A DNA stretch of 64,000 nucleotides, taken from NCBI GenBank assembly GCA_949317995.1, contig OX439040.1, forward strand, positions 71,521,972-71,585,971, given 5' to 3'. A model generated the notes under the pieces. That model was not told the origin of the DNA, ran no database searches, and was given only the letters and a program-made list of their open reading frames with translations. Within the stretch, counting starts at the first letter, position 1; the number at the start of each line of letters is the position of its first letter. The position numbers and the translations under genes were made by a program. Source of the DNA: Acholoe squamosa (taxonomy: Eukaryota; Annelida; Polychaeta; Phyllodocida; Polynoidae). Below are positions 11,601 to 26,600 of this stretch, in pieces.

Positions 11601-14600
11601 ACTACTGCAATGATATGGCAATTTTATGGGTAAGCAAATTAATTAAGAAATTCAAAACCCCTGGGCAGTCTACGTTCCTGGGCTACACCCACGTAGCATG
11701 GCAAATTAAGAGGACAATGAATAACACCTGACTCCACATGAAGCTTAGCTAAGTTACCAAGGCCACGGATCGAAGCTATAACCCTTTAAGAGCTTCTCGT
11801 CTATTAGTGCATCATGCCCCTCGGTCAATATGCTATGATATATTAATGCAGCCCAGGAGGCCATTTCTTAAGGTACTACGATCACTCGCAGCCCTACGAC
11901 TACAAAATACCAATGCTATTCCTATTTGGATTTTGATACGACTCGAAGGGTGTAGTTGTAGGCTGTTAAGAAATGGCCTCCAGGATCCCATTGGTACATT
12001 ATGACGACGAATGTGCATGATGTACTCTTTCATTAGTGGTTTAAGGCCTTAAATCAGGTGTTGTACAAAACATTATTTCCCACCCTCATAGTTTCTAGAC
12101 CTTCTCTTAGGTAGAATGAAGAAGTACCAGGGTAGGTCATTTTAGTTCATGTTTAGAACGATTCTTACTATAGAACTGTATGAGGAGACACATTCTTCAA
12201 AGGGGCGTGGAGAAACTGAATCTCATTTTCCATGACACCGTTTTTTTCCAATCTGACGTCTCAAAAAGTAAGTTTGAGAATCTTTATACTAAGGCAACGT
12301 GAAAAGAATTACGTACAGAAATCCACTTGAATCACTGCCAACTGAACGCGTCTTCATGTCAATAGCCTTGAAGTAGTATTCTACTCAGCTCTACTTTGTG
12401 TAATACTACTTCGAGGATATCCTCTGAAGAAACACTGAGTTCTAGCAACTGTCGTGGACCTCTGTCTATGTCTTACCAGGCGTAGTTTCCGTGGCGTGTG
12501 TAGGTTGGTCATCTTCTTCTTCTGTGCGTGTTGGTGAAGCTGGTCGCGTTCTGCCCCCTTTGGCTGACATGTACACTCCCTGTTAAGGTATTTAACAAAT
12601 AATTGCATTCAATGCTTGGTAGAAGTTTTAGCATCGCTATTTAAACCATGAATATATTGTAGGAACGCCATATATACATAAGCTGCTAAAGTGTGGAATG
12701 AGGTAAAATGGCAAAGAAATGGCAATTTTTCGACCATACATGTCTTTCAACTTTGTGAATCCCTATCTCAAAATCTAGTGAACTGGCGTACACGTATGTT
12801 CCATTTTGCAGATTTAGCTTTCTGACTGGCAAAACGAAAAGGTTTTTATGGGGTTCCCCGACGTTGCATAGGTAACCAAGACAGTTGATAACGCCTTTTC
12901 CTGGAGGATAATTCTAATTCCGGGTAATTCTAGAGTCAATTTCATTATTCTTAAAACAACGAAATTGTCTAATGATCCACATTTTCACTTACCTAATACA
13001 ACAACAAATATTTGCTAATTTAAAAAAAGGTCCGTTTAAAAAAGGAGAGAATGAAAAGGAAAACAGGATAACTTGGAATCTATCACATGAATTTAGCATA
13101 GAACATAAAACCTTTCATTCTCAGATGCTCGTTTGTACACCGATAAAGAACGTTACAACATAAAACACAATTCAGCCTACACCTACTACTCACATCGTTT
13201 AGGTCCTTTGAAAATTACAAGAACAAATTTAAAATCCACAGTTTGTAATTGGATTATGTGAAATTTAGCAGTTTGTAATCATGTGATAACTGATACAAAC
13301 ACTCTGTACCCACTGGTAAATATTGTATTTTTCTTTTTGATATTTTTGAACGACACACATTAACACGAGTTCTAACTAGCTGTGTCTCAGAAGGCTTCAT
13401 TATTGACAATGAATATTTGTTCTATAGAAAGTATATAAGTGATTGTTATTGAGCTATGTATGAGAGGGTGCATCTGGTTGTGCACAGGTGGCAATATACT
13501 TATTATGTCCCAAGTGACTTTGTTGTCTGAGCAAACACAAATTAATTCGGCTACAACCTATTATTATTTCAATGTCAGCAGGAGGGCATTTCTCAAGATG
13601 GTATTTATAGTTATACGCCTATAGTTCTTATCATAGTTGGATCCGTCACTCTCATTCCAATACAGCCCTGTACCTAGTGGTGACTAATGAAAACAGTGGT
13701 ATGACTGTCTTACCAAACCCTACCTGATTTTCACATAAGTTTCAAACGTACAGGGCAGTCATAGCGCATTACTTACAATCATTGGCTCTAATTTTGAGAG
13801 TTTCAAATCGTAGTGGGTAGGCACAGTCGTACCATGCCTTCTACTATGGCTTTTCTCACAAAGAAGACAGCATTCTTCTACAATATTCGATGTTCAGTTC
13901 TTATAGATTAGCGAGTGTGCCTAGAGCTTGCACCTAGATGCTGTACACAGCATGGTTGTGAAAGTGTGATGATGGTAACCATTCTGAGTACATCTTTAGT
14001 GCTGGCAATAAAACTAGGTAAAACTGTGGGATGACAACCCTCCCCAACATTAGATAACCTCAAGTTGTCATTATTCCACATCAACAAGGCAGGGCTTATT
14101 CGAGAATATTTCTCAAGATGTATGGTATCTCTCACTCTAACACCATTATGGCACTGCATCCAGTGGTCACTAATGCTTCAATGGTACAACTGCCTTACCA
14201 AACCAGCATACATGTATACATATGTGCTACCCATACAGAACAATCAGAGTGCAGTATACCTACGTTCGCCCACTCTTATCTCAAGGGTTTCAAATCGTAG
14301 TGGCTTTGTTCAGTCGTACCATCTTGAGAAATGCCTTCCAGTTTCTGCAACAGACCAGTTACCCCTTTTCAATGATAGTGTTAGATCTCACAGATTAAAG
14401 ACACCTTACCCGGGTAGACTTTATTATCTCTGGAAGCTCTGGTGGACCTTCAATATCATTTGCCTGACGTCCAACCATTGCTGTCCAGTCGGTGGTGGCA
14501 TCACCTGCTCCATCTCGCGGTGAATTTCCTTCGGAGGGTTTTGGAATGTGTAGTCGATTTTTGTAGTCGTGTAAAATGGACTCGTAATCCAGGATGCCAA

Positions 14601-17600
14601 GGCGATCATTTTCCTTGTACAAACCTGGTATCGTCTCATTCTGATAGATAAGGGAACAAGATGTATTGACTTTTCATACCTATGGTAAAGCTATGGCACC
14701 ATTACAATAAATGGGTGTTTGGAGGATTATAATTATCCACTAAAGGAGAGAGAGGTATATCCCACTTAATCAATTTCTAACATAAACCCATGTGAGATAT
14801 ATCTGCAGGGCATTTCAAAATGATATATATTTCTATGTATTTCTATGGTTTTCGGATTTTGACGTGTGCTCTGCCAGTCGAATTCTAAATTACTGATAAT
14901 TACCTGGCCCATGTAGGATTCATGAAAAACTGATTACTCTTCTATGGTCAAGTGATAGATTCAGAAAGGAGCATTTTAGAATGAATTTGAAATGTTTAAA
15001 TCCTGACAAGATGGACAATTATACATTTTATAGTTAGTGTTTACCTACTGCGTGCAGGTGTATTGCCCCCTTTCTACATCGAAGTCATGTTGTGCTAACT
15101 TATAACTACACTGCAAAAAAGGTGTTTAAAGATACACACCAAATTTTCTCAACACCAACATTTAAACATCTAAACACTTGAAGTGTTTAGGTGTTTAACT
15201 TTTAAACACTTATTCTCAAACACCTAAACACTTAAGTGTTTAAGTGTTTAGCATTTAAACACTTCCTAGTTAAACGCGTTTAAAATTGAACGCGTTTAAC
15301 ACTTAAGATGCGTTGAGAAAAGTGGGACAAATAAGTGTTTAACCAAGTGTTTAAATTCTAAACACTGGTGTTTAATCCCTAAACACTGTTTTTACAGTGT
15401 AGGAAAGTTAATTACCCCAGTACTTTACACACGTATAGGGCAGGGTTGTACCCAAGGATAGTTCCTTTTTCCACTGTGTACAATAGAAGTCAGGGTGTGC
15501 CTCATAGGCGAGGTACACAGGACACTATGGAACATTACTAGCCTGCCAAGCATCAAACCCACACTCTGCATTATACGATGTACCATTTCCGTCAGCCAAT
15601 GCCCAGTCACATCATCCTAAATGGTGAAATGATCACGACCTTAGTGCAAAAAGAAATCACGTCTATTATTCCAAATAATTTCTCACGAATTGAAACTCAC
15701 CATTTTCATTTGGAGTTCAAACTGGCTCTGGAACTCTGGTTTCGGCACTTCAGGAAGTTTGAGAGGAGACAATAACCTCCTGCGTCGCTTTCTCTCCTTA
15801 AAGGGTACATTGACATTAAGACCCTGCTTAGCTGCAAAATAAAACAGATAGTCAGTCACATCACTTTAATTCACAGTGAGAAATGTATGTCATTCTTGTT
15901 GAATCACCTATCCTGACTGGCAGTGTACCCCTGGCGAAATATACACCCAAAATAGTGTTGCATGATAATGTGACCTATTACTACAACTATTTGCCAGTTG
16001 GCGTACAAATTTGCATATTTATTCACTCTAGACTTCAATAAAGTATACGGCGGAATAGAATTGTAAATACCCACCTATCTGTACCTGTCTCTCATAGGCC
16101 AGGCTTTTCCTAGCAGGCACTTTGTTCAACCTTTTCATTACGGAAACGCTACCCTAGGAATAATCATGATAATGTATATTTTGATTTTACCAAGAATAAG
16201 AATATGAAATGAAGTATAATGCCTTGGTGAATAAATGGACTGATAGATGAGCGCATTGGAAGCTATTGTTATCGGTAAGGAGCTGCTTCTAAATGGTGCT
16301 TACTGATTTGACAATGTAGATCCAGTCAGATTCATTGCTGTCTCGGACTATAACTTCTCCAGAGCTGAAAGTGGAATTTAAAAGTTATCAAATTTAACAT
16401 ATTAGGTCTGTGCGCTCATCTTGAAATGAGGGATCTAAGCACAGTCAATGTTACACCCTGGTATGTCCCTTTTCAGGCAGACTGTACCCATGACCACTTC
16501 CCTGGTTGGTTAAAATGTCAGGAGGCCATTTCTCAATGTACAACGACTACATGCAGCCACTACGATTTAAAAATGCCAAGATTAAGCCAGGCATTAGGGA
16601 CTACTAGTTCATGGTGCTGTTATGGCCAAATTGTTAGGTTCCCACTATGACTTAAAGGACAGCAGTCGTAGTGTGTTAAGAAATGGCCTCCAGAGTCCTA
16701 TGGTTGGGGCTCAATAAACGATCTTCAAAAATGAACCATGGACGTTCTCATAGACCAAACGTCCTATGGTATATCTGCCCCGTCTACTCCCATCGTCTGT
16801 AATTTAGTAATTATTTGAAGGAATCTTCAGATTTATACTCAGTTTAGGATTGACGAGACTTAAAAATAGCGTGTTCTCCTCAACACGTAACAACTTCAAT
16901 TGCATGATCCAGGTGTGTCCCTAATCCTTCCTCCAAAACATGCTGCTATATATAATATACTAAATACAACACTCAATCCTCCAGCAACAACTAAATATGA
17001 CTATTTGGTGGGTGAAGACATCTTAGATGTACATGAAAAAAACTAAACAGAAATTGGATATGCCACTTGAAGATGTGAAGCGGCTAATGAGTTTTACACC
17101 TACTGTCTGTGTGGCAAATCCTTTTATTTCAAGGCCGGATATCGGGGACAAACAACCTAGGGTGTGTGAGCTGACTACATAATATCCCATTATCTCAATC
17201 CAGTGTTATCCATTACAGGAAGGTGTTCCCAAAACAAAACAAAAACTGTTTTCGGAGTAGCACCTACTCATAAGGAAGTCACTACCTCTGGGTTGGTCAC
17301 AATTCTCCAACCGTTTTGCAAAAGTTTATTCCTTTTTTGGCTTGGGTGACTTTGCAGGGAAAAAAAACACAAAAAGGGCACTCGGTTGTAACTGAGCAAG
17401 AAAGTTAACAGAGAACCTTTAGCAACACATTCTGATTCTTAGACGAGTGATTAGTCTACTGTTGGCACCGTTTGAGGGAACCAGGAGGGTGTTGCTCGTA
17501 TGCTAAATAGAGCTTGGAGTAGGTGCCCTGCTTTCCAAAGAAGTTACACTCTACTTCACCATTCAACTTCCTATCATCATATAAGTATGAAAAGACACCT

Positions 17601-20600
17601 GCCTTGCTTAAACATAGTGTGTGCTGCACTATGAGGTGCCTACCTTTGTCACACACTCTCTCAAGTGCTCTTGTGTTGACCACAAGTGTGCAACACAAAA
17701 AAAGGTTAGGTCTACTAGGGAAAAGACTGCTGCAGGTGAGGCACTATTTAGACAAAACTACCTGTTCCCAATACACCCCAGATCATGGCTGTGAAGTGCG
17801 GTAAGTCACGTTTTATCTTTTTAGAAACAGAAACACCTTCGCAAAGGACCTTTCCCTCATCTGGCATTAACAATGACGCACGAGCTGGTTTCAAATATAC
17901 TTCCATTCAGCCACTTTCTCATCATATATACTAATGGTACTTGCAGTAGTTTCCACATAGTGCAACAGGGGGTTTTAAGGTGTCTAATTTCTTTACAATC
18001 TTTCTTGCAAGGACTCTCAGTTTCACCATGTCATATCCATCAGTGTGCTGAGTGTGACAACGTTTCTTATATTTTCACCAGAGTGGGGAGGTAGTAACTA
18101 CCGCATTGTCACATTTAGGTGCTAGGTTTTGAAGAAGCACCAGTTTCAAATAAACACCAGAGGTAAGAAGATGATGAAATATTTCTTAAGCGCTCAAAAT
18201 GGAGCTTAAGTACAAGAACTTGTCTTGTATGAAGGGCGGGAGGGACGAACAGTTCAAATAGTAGGGGCTTTCATGCATGGCAACACATTTCATTTTGAAT
18301 AAGGTTGTCATTACTTTTTCCCTCTTCATGTAAATTCCTTAAAAAAAGTTTCTTCAAAAGAGCTATTGCATTGTCTTCCTTGAAAGACTTAACACACAAT
18401 GGTTACAGCTGCTTTTGTGCTTTTGTTTCTTAATGGCCAATAGATTTTGAGTATCCTATGCGCCATTAGCTCAAAATTTCAGTTTTAAGCTGTGTTATTC
18501 TCATATACCATACTGCTGCTGAATTTAAGCAATTCAATTACTCACCATATAAACAATAAAGGTGTAAAAAGATCTTTCTCATAGTGACCAGCTACCTCGT
18601 ACAACCACCGATCTGCTATCCCTAGCATCCACACCTCATCAAGGTAGAATTTACTCGTTTTACTCACAAACATCAAGTTTACCTATTTTGTTTTTGAGGG
18701 ATGCCTTTGGGGTTTGAACTAAACGTCGCACTCAACCTTTCACAATTAAAGAAGTTCCATCTAAAGGCCCTTTGGAATGTTCAACCACAGTGCTTAATGG
18801 ATGCATCTACACTTTTTGCTATACCATCTTCTTAATAAGAGTGTAGGGAATGACCTAGGGCATATCACGAGCATGATGTTTTAGCTTTTAGCTAATCAGT
18901 ATCTGACTACATCTTTAATGAGGTTTGGCGTATGTACATGGTCATGTTTTGCTTGATCAATTAGTTCAGGTCATTGTTTATACAGTTGCATGTGTGACGT
19001 CTGCGTTTATTGATCATTGAGCAGTATAGTATATAACCAACACGCTATGACTGGTACCACCTTCTGTGATCGCTTGGTCTCTTTTACCTTTCGGAGACCT
19101 TTGCCAATTACAGTAGCATGCATAATTATAAGGTTTGGCTTATGCTCTGGGATTTAGTTCTCCCTGGATCCACAAGAAAAACACAAGGACATAGTACTTG
19201 ACATATCCCACTGCCCCTTACACCTACACCAAAATGAGGGGGCCTTGGGGTCGAACATCTATGTTGTGTTTAGAAAAATGTAAATCCACTGAAAAATAGA
19301 GAATATACAATTTTGGGGGTAAATCTACAAATTGTAGATGCGTCTTATAAACAGGGTCACCTTATTGTGGGGTACTACAGTACCAGAACATGGTGATGAT
19401 ACGCAGCACGGGGAATTATCCCATGTGGCATTTGCTTTTCAATCTAGGATTAAAACACTTATAATTTATTGGGAAATAGACAGCTTTCCAGACATCTTAC
19501 TTACAACGCAGTTTACTGCAAAGTTGAATATTTCCTGTGTAGCATATGTTAAACTCAACTCAAACTCAACTCATATGCTATTCTATTCGGCAGTTAAACA
19601 TTCATTGAGCAATAGATTGTGTACCAGACAGCTTATTCACAGTGCCATTTAATGCAAAGTCATTTGCTACAATGCATTGGTTTTTAAATTTGTTGGATTG
19701 ACGTAGAAAATCTGATGCACCAGGAAAGCATTTCTCAGCATGGCCCGACTGTGTACAGACACTACAAAATCGTCAAAATTAGAGTTTTTGGTAAATAATA
19801 ACGACTGCTCAGAATTCAAGGTAGTAATTACACATAGTACTGGGCGCAGTTCTCAGGATGGTAGGACTGAACACAGGTACCGTACTACTATTTGAAACCC
19901 TCAAAATTAGAGTGGGTGATCGTAGGTATGACTGCTCTGTGCGGCAGGCACTTAAGGGCAGTTGTACCAGAACAATCATTAGCGACCACTAGATGAAGGG
20001 CTATAACCCGGGCTGTACTGGCATCAGAGTGAGAATCCCACTATGATTTGAAGGGATCTAGTTGTACCATCTTAAGAAATGCGTGCCAGCTGCATTAGCA
20101 CTGGCAACCTATACTCGCTGGGGTTGCACGAGCTTCAGTTCCACAAGTGAATAAATTGCAATACCATATTCCCTATATCTACTATAGTGGTAGTTTATAG
20201 TTTAATCAAAATCGGATTTTTCTTCATACTATGACCAAAATGGTGTGTGCTCTTATTAGGATATACACTATATAGCAAAGGCTCCACTAGTGCAACAGCA
20301 TGCCACAACCTTTCCTGCGACACATAATTTTCTTTGTTAAGTTTGTTATTGTTCACATTTGAAGTTGAGGAGACAAGCGGAAAGGATACTCCGATGCACT
20401 GTATGTTAACAATAACAGAAAGAACAAAGGAAAGCCACGATGGAGCATTAGTTAAGTTGAAAACGGTGAATCATCTTACTTGTAGTAGCTAAACACGCAG
20501 GAGGATGGGTTTTCTGACAGCTTGTATATTGGCCAACCCTTCAGAAAGGCAATGTTCCTGAAAATGTCAATGGGTAGTTATTACAATGTTGAAGCCATGT

Positions 20601-23600
20601 GAATGTCAGATCACGAATCGAAACTTGTAAATATTCTTAACCTTTCTTGATTGCACAGATAATTAATCGGTCGGGGGGGGGAATTGGAATCATTTGATTC
20701 AGATTTCAATTAAGCCCTCCATCTACTGACCTAATTCTTGTTAAACCATCCTTGTGCTTTGTATATACAAGTCACCATAAATCATTACCCATAAGCTGTG
20801 CCTTGTAGAATGTTTAACCTTCTTACACAGCAGGAACTATGCTATCCCTAGATGTTCAACCTTTTCATCTTAAACAACGAGAAATAGGTGAAAAAATAGA
20901 TTATGAACAAAGCTTAGGTGAGCACTGGAAGAAACCCCATCCTCTCAGCATTTAGATCGTTGCGCATGCAATCATCAATATCATATCAACCTTGAACAAT
21001 GTAACCTCTTGGTAATATAAGAAAAAATATTAACCTTATACACTTACCCTATGAAGTTCTCATAGTCAGCACCAAGTATTTTCTTCACTCCCTCCGCCAT
21101 GAAGATGTCTTCAAAGTCCTTAAATATTCCAAAGGTCACAGGTTTAAACCACAGAAGTACATATATAACCCTATAGCAGTGACATACATTCTTTCATCAG
21201 AACTATTCAAGTGGAAACCTCTGCATTGAAATAAGCAATTATGTGCATTTACCACAAATCATTTTGATATGGTGGTCTTTACACAGCCTTCACTTCAGAC
21301 TATCCACGATTGCACCTCTATAAGTTTAAATGTGATTCTATCCAGGATTAATTATAGATCACCTGATAAAACTTCACAGGACTAGGCCTGAAACTGTGAA
21401 ACTGCAGTAATTACTTTCCTGGACAAATTATGTTCTTTTATATGTTTCCTTCGATTTTAAACAATGACCATGTAGGGGTGAGAATGGTAACATGGCCCAA
21501 AGGCACTTTGTGCCCATCTTATTCAAAATCCATGCATGGTAGGGCTAATAGTAAGAGCTCGCATCAATCCAACTTGTACTGGATAAATCCCATTCCATGC
21601 CTGGACAATGTCCTATTATATTATCCATCCGACATGTCCGATAAATCCAAGGAAATTAATAGCGTGGTGCTGGCATATATCTCATCCCTTCTGCCCTAAA
21701 ACAGTCGCATCACCAAGGTTGCAGGATGTATCATTGAATCCAGTAGTAATTCCTGAATTGTGATAATGACTATGATATGGCAGTAACTTGCTATTAGTTA
21801 ATACAGTATAAGTCAGCATGTAGGACCTGATCCTATGGATTATACTAAACTGTCTAGAGCAGCTAGCATACATCCAATGTGGGAAGTGCATTATGGTGGC
21901 CAGCTGGCAGCTCAATATACATGTAGAAGTCATAACTAAGCACAGAGTGTTGGCACTTAACTATGGTATGTTCGAGGTAAGTTGGCTAGAACTACACCCT
22001 GCAAGCAGGACTGGGGCTGGGTCTGGTGATAATGCATTGATGACATAGATCTGGAAGACATTTATGAACGTGGTACAAGTTCAAAATCAGAATGGGTGAT
22101 CATGGGTGAACAGTTTAGTCATTAGTGGCCAGCGCAATAATGGCATTGCAGTGAGGGATCCCACTTTGAATTGAAGAAGCCTAGTCGTAGCATCTTGAGA
22201 AATGCCTTGCTGGTAAGCAGGGGACAGGTTTGTTCCTCGAAGTGCAGTGATAAGGCACGCACCCATCATGTCATATCTTATCTGTGGAGCTTTCCCAACT
22301 GTCCACTCACTTCGGTATTTGGTATAGCATATTGAAATATCCAGCTTCGGGATTTGAGTGAATGGTTTAGGCAATGGTTATGACACCCTTCTCTATAAGT
22401 GTATGGCAAAGTGAAAAGGGGCCCCCAGGGAAAAAAATCATTTTTTAAATTCAGGCCATGAACTTTCTCATGATGTATTTCATGAGAATATATCTCTGCT
22501 AGTTTTAGAGTTGCAGCTCTATGACCTTAGATGGTTGCTAACCTATCCAAATCCCAAATAAGGTATAACTTGTATTTTTTATGAGATATCTCAGATGATA
22601 TGCATAATTAAACATAATATGCAAATTAGGGAAATTTTCATATTCTTCACTTTCCTTTTCTCATAAAATTGGATCTGATAATCGGATCTTTACTTTTTCA
22701 ACACATCGATCCTTGTGGGTGTGGCTACAAATAGGCGTTTTTGATTCCTCAATCTTTAGTGAAAATAACGTTTCCATGACAGCCAATATCAACAAAAGCA
22801 CTGATTTCTGCCCCCAAATGCCCAAAAACGTTCTATTTACATTCCCACTTTGAACTTCAGGTTTACCTAAAAAATGGGAATTTCCCTTTAGAACTATTGT
22901 AATCTACATAAAAACATAGTATATAACAATATTTTGGTATACTTTCCACTTTTTAGGCCATAGTGGTGTCCCCCTGATGGTCAAAATTGGTACTAATCCC
23001 CCCTGGACGGTCCTTTTAACTTGCCTTCTCATTCTGATTATTAACAGAACACCCTGAAAATAACTCTTGAACCTACCAGGCATGCTCATAAAACTGAAAA
23101 CCACTATAATCGTATTGCAATGAAGAAGTGTACTTTCTACAATGAAGCCCCAGGCGGCAGTTAGTGGCACAAAGTATGTGAAGGATGGTGAGTCAATGAA
23201 ACATCAAATTCCTTATAAGGTCATGATCACTCAATTCATCACTGAGCATTTTACATTTTCTTCTTACAAGGGAGTCCAGATTCTGAGTCTCTAAACACTG
23301 GATAAACCCCATAACCTGACAGATCCTTCCGGCAAATCCCACACTCTTCAGGCCCCGGTACACAAATCTCTGACTTCTGCCAGCATAGTGAGTACTTATT
23401 CTAGTTGAGTGGCTCCAAAGAGTTGACTGTGGGTCTGGCAGCCCTAATGGAGTCAGACTAATACCCACCTCTATTGACACAACAGCATTTAGTTCCTGAC
23501 CTCTGCCAGATTACAAGCCACCAGGGCAGATTCTGTGTTTAGATAAGAAGTGAGCTAAACACTTGGAAAGGGAACTTCAATAATGTATTGTACGGAAATG

Positions 23601-26600
23601 GCAGACTTGTGGTGTGCTTGGTAAGTTGGTTTGAAATGTGGACAGGAAAAAGTTTAAAAGGAATAGTTTTGGGTAGTATAATATAAATGTGTGGGTAGTA
23701 TAAAACAATTATGGGTTGGTTTATTGATATTGAGTGGAATGAGCTAAACAAAGGCTATGGGCATTATGATTTAAATGTATGGGTATCATACATGGATTGG
23801 GTTATTGATATCGGGAAGAATAGCCTCAATAAAGCCTTTGATGGTAGAATTAACTGGGGCTTATTTTATTAAAGGTGACAACCCCAAGTCTATTGACCAT
23901 TTGGCTATCTTACTTCAAAGGCATATTGTGGCCATCAGAGATAACCTTCCCTAAGTACATAATAGATTGTAAAATAGTCGTAAAATTGCATCCACTACTG
24001 GAAGTCACTATGAGCACTATGAGTGGAACGTAGTGGTTTACATGACGATTTGAAGCCTATTTCATCAATGATATTGAAATAAGCAGCTAAGGCTTATTCC
24101 AATATTCCTGGAGGGTGTTGCTCCTATAGTAAAAGGAAGAGCTGGCTAAAAATGCCCTTGTTTTCAGTCCTTTCTTTTCATGTAGCTATAACTTGTCCCT
24201 TTTGTTGCTCACAAGTGGTCATTCAAGTACGGTGCTAAAAAGGGGGATTTGAGTAGGTACTAGTTGGGAGAAGTCAGTCAGTATAATATACTATAGAATG
24301 TGTGACATGAGTAGGTACCTGATAGTGCAGCTCTCTCTGTTTAAACAAGGCAGGTGACTTTTCACACTAATGTGGTGAGTGCAAGTACTTAGGTGAAGCA
24401 GTGCACGACTTGTTTAGAAAAGAGGGCACATACTCACAGCTCTTTTTACAATAGGAGCAACACCCTCCTGACGACAACACATCAATCCTATGTTCTTGTC
24501 GAGGATGTTAAAAAGGGTTCCAGATTTCATTGACGCACAGCTAAAAATATCTTTCTTGATTTAAGAAAATAAGATAAATTATCTTATGTGGCGGACAAAA
24601 CTACCAGTTTTAAGAAAATTTAAAATCATAACAGGCGAGTTATACAGAGGAGTCATAGGCTGTTCCGTTGTGCATCCATAGCCTAAAGCCTTCATTATAG
24701 AGATTACACTGGTTCACTGCATCTGAGACTATATGGTGACTCACTGTACAGTTTATGAGGATGCCTGGAAGGCATTTCTCAAGGGGTTAAGACTAGAAGC
24801 CTTTAAATTGCAGCTTAAACCCTCCACTCCAATGCAATTATAGTCCTGCATCTAGTGGTCACCAATGAAATGACTGAATGCCCTTCCAAACCTATATAGA
24901 AAGCTGGTAGTTACAGCATTATGTGTTATTAGCACTTGTAGGGTGTTGTGTATGATCTCCCACTCCAGTTTAGAAGGTTTCAAATCGTAGTGGCTGTGGT
25001 CAGTCGTACCTCTTTGGAAATGCGTTCCTGAGCCATGTTTCAATATCACTATAAAAGGGCCACTAAATGCATCTATAGGAGATGCACAGAAATTTCATAA
25101 ATTTCATTTAGAACTACATTGATATTACTGTGGGTGTTTTTGTAAACGGACAGACACTGCATTTACTAGATTTGAAGTGCAAACGTTTGTGCACAGGAGA
25201 TCGCATTGCGTCTAGTTTAAGTTTAGCATATTTATCCAGCAATGTCAAATGTCTTGAATAACAGTGTGTTGCCGATGGCCGGTATAGTCCTGTATAACGG
25301 CCCTGGATAGTAGTTGGCCGAATGCCTTTTAGATCAATGACCCACTGATCACCCTACACCAGTGCACAGCACTGAACACCTTCTTTTTTTTGTCTTTGTT
25401 TCGTCAAATTGACGACGTCACGTCCTCAGTGTCAGAAGAGGTGCAGACATGGGCTACTACCTCTCTGTACAGATATCCACTGGTGACTATGCATGTTATG
25501 TCATGCAACAGAGATTAACATTAGAACAATACAATGGAGGAAGAATAAAGGCTTTGCTAGAATCAAAAATTTACAAAGATGAAGTTCCTCAGTCTACCTC
25601 CACTCAGAATGACAGCTGGGGTATGTTTCAAAAGGATTAACGATCTGGCCCTTTTTAGGATCTTTAATGATCACAATTGTAAGATTTTTACAAGTCTGAT
25701 TGTAGCTTTGTATTGCAAAACACAAAGTCATACAGATTCCTGGACAAGACCCCAGACTATTTATAACTATAGAACAAGTAGTGTTATCACCTTGTACAAT
25801 TTGATTTGTACTAGACAGTTGATGATCGTCTAGAGGTCCTACTAGAATCTGAGAGTGAAGATCATTGGGTCATTTGTAGATTATTAGTCGCCCTGAAACA
25901 TACACCTGTATTGATTGATATGTGACTACCACACCAGGAGGGTGTTGCTCCTATTGCAAAAAAAACAGCTGTGAGTATGTGCCCTCCTTTCTAAACAAGT
26001 CGTGCACTTTTTCACCAAAGTACTTGCACTCACCACATCAGTCTGAAAAGTCACCTGCCTTGAGAGAGACCTGCACTATCGGGTACCTACTCATGTCACA
26101 CACTCTATAGTATATTATACTGACTGACTTCTCCCAACTAGGTACCTACTCAAATCCCCCTTTTTTAGCACCATACTTGAATGACCACTTGTGAGCAACA
26201 AAAGGGACAAGTTATAGCTACATGAAAAGAAAGGACTGGAAACAAGGGCATTTGAAGCCAGCTCTTCCTTTTACTGTAGGAGCAACACCCTCCTGATGGC
26301 ATATAGTGCATGGTGCCTTTAGTCATTACATGCTAGAGCTCCCCCCCAGGGGGGTGTCAATACAACCTACAATCCCCAAAATAGTTTTATGATCATCAAA
26401 GTACCTCTACTGTCATAGAATCTGTATCTTATTGTTTCTTCTTCTTTTTATGGGGTTGACCCAACTTCGTCAGCCCATCTTCCCGGACAGAAAAACGGTC
26501 ACAGAATCTGGCCATAATGTAGGATCTATTTCCTAATATAGCTTTGTACAGGGTCTAAGACAGATTTGTACGATTATTCTGTACCTCCAAGACTCATACA

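Larger units (their letters stand above)
12580..14409. other. Intron 16 of the CNBD2-like gene
   Basis: No coding signal. Two family C MITE copies occupy about 13581-13845 and 14105-14340. The second ends only 70 bp from exon 16. Confidence 0.65.
16365..20479. other. Intron 12 of the CNBD2-like gene
   Basis: No coding signal. Holds family C MITEs (16521-16691, 19731-20088) and one end of a family D MITE (from 17482). The rest is unremarkable AT-rich sequence. Confidence 0.6.

Noticed and set aside
12381-12608. 75-codon frame through exon 17 in another phase
   Set aside because: It ignores the splice sites and breaks phase with exons 16 and 18.
23193-23480. 95-codon minus-strand frame
   Set aside because: No motif, and not needed: exon 10 joins exon 11 directly.
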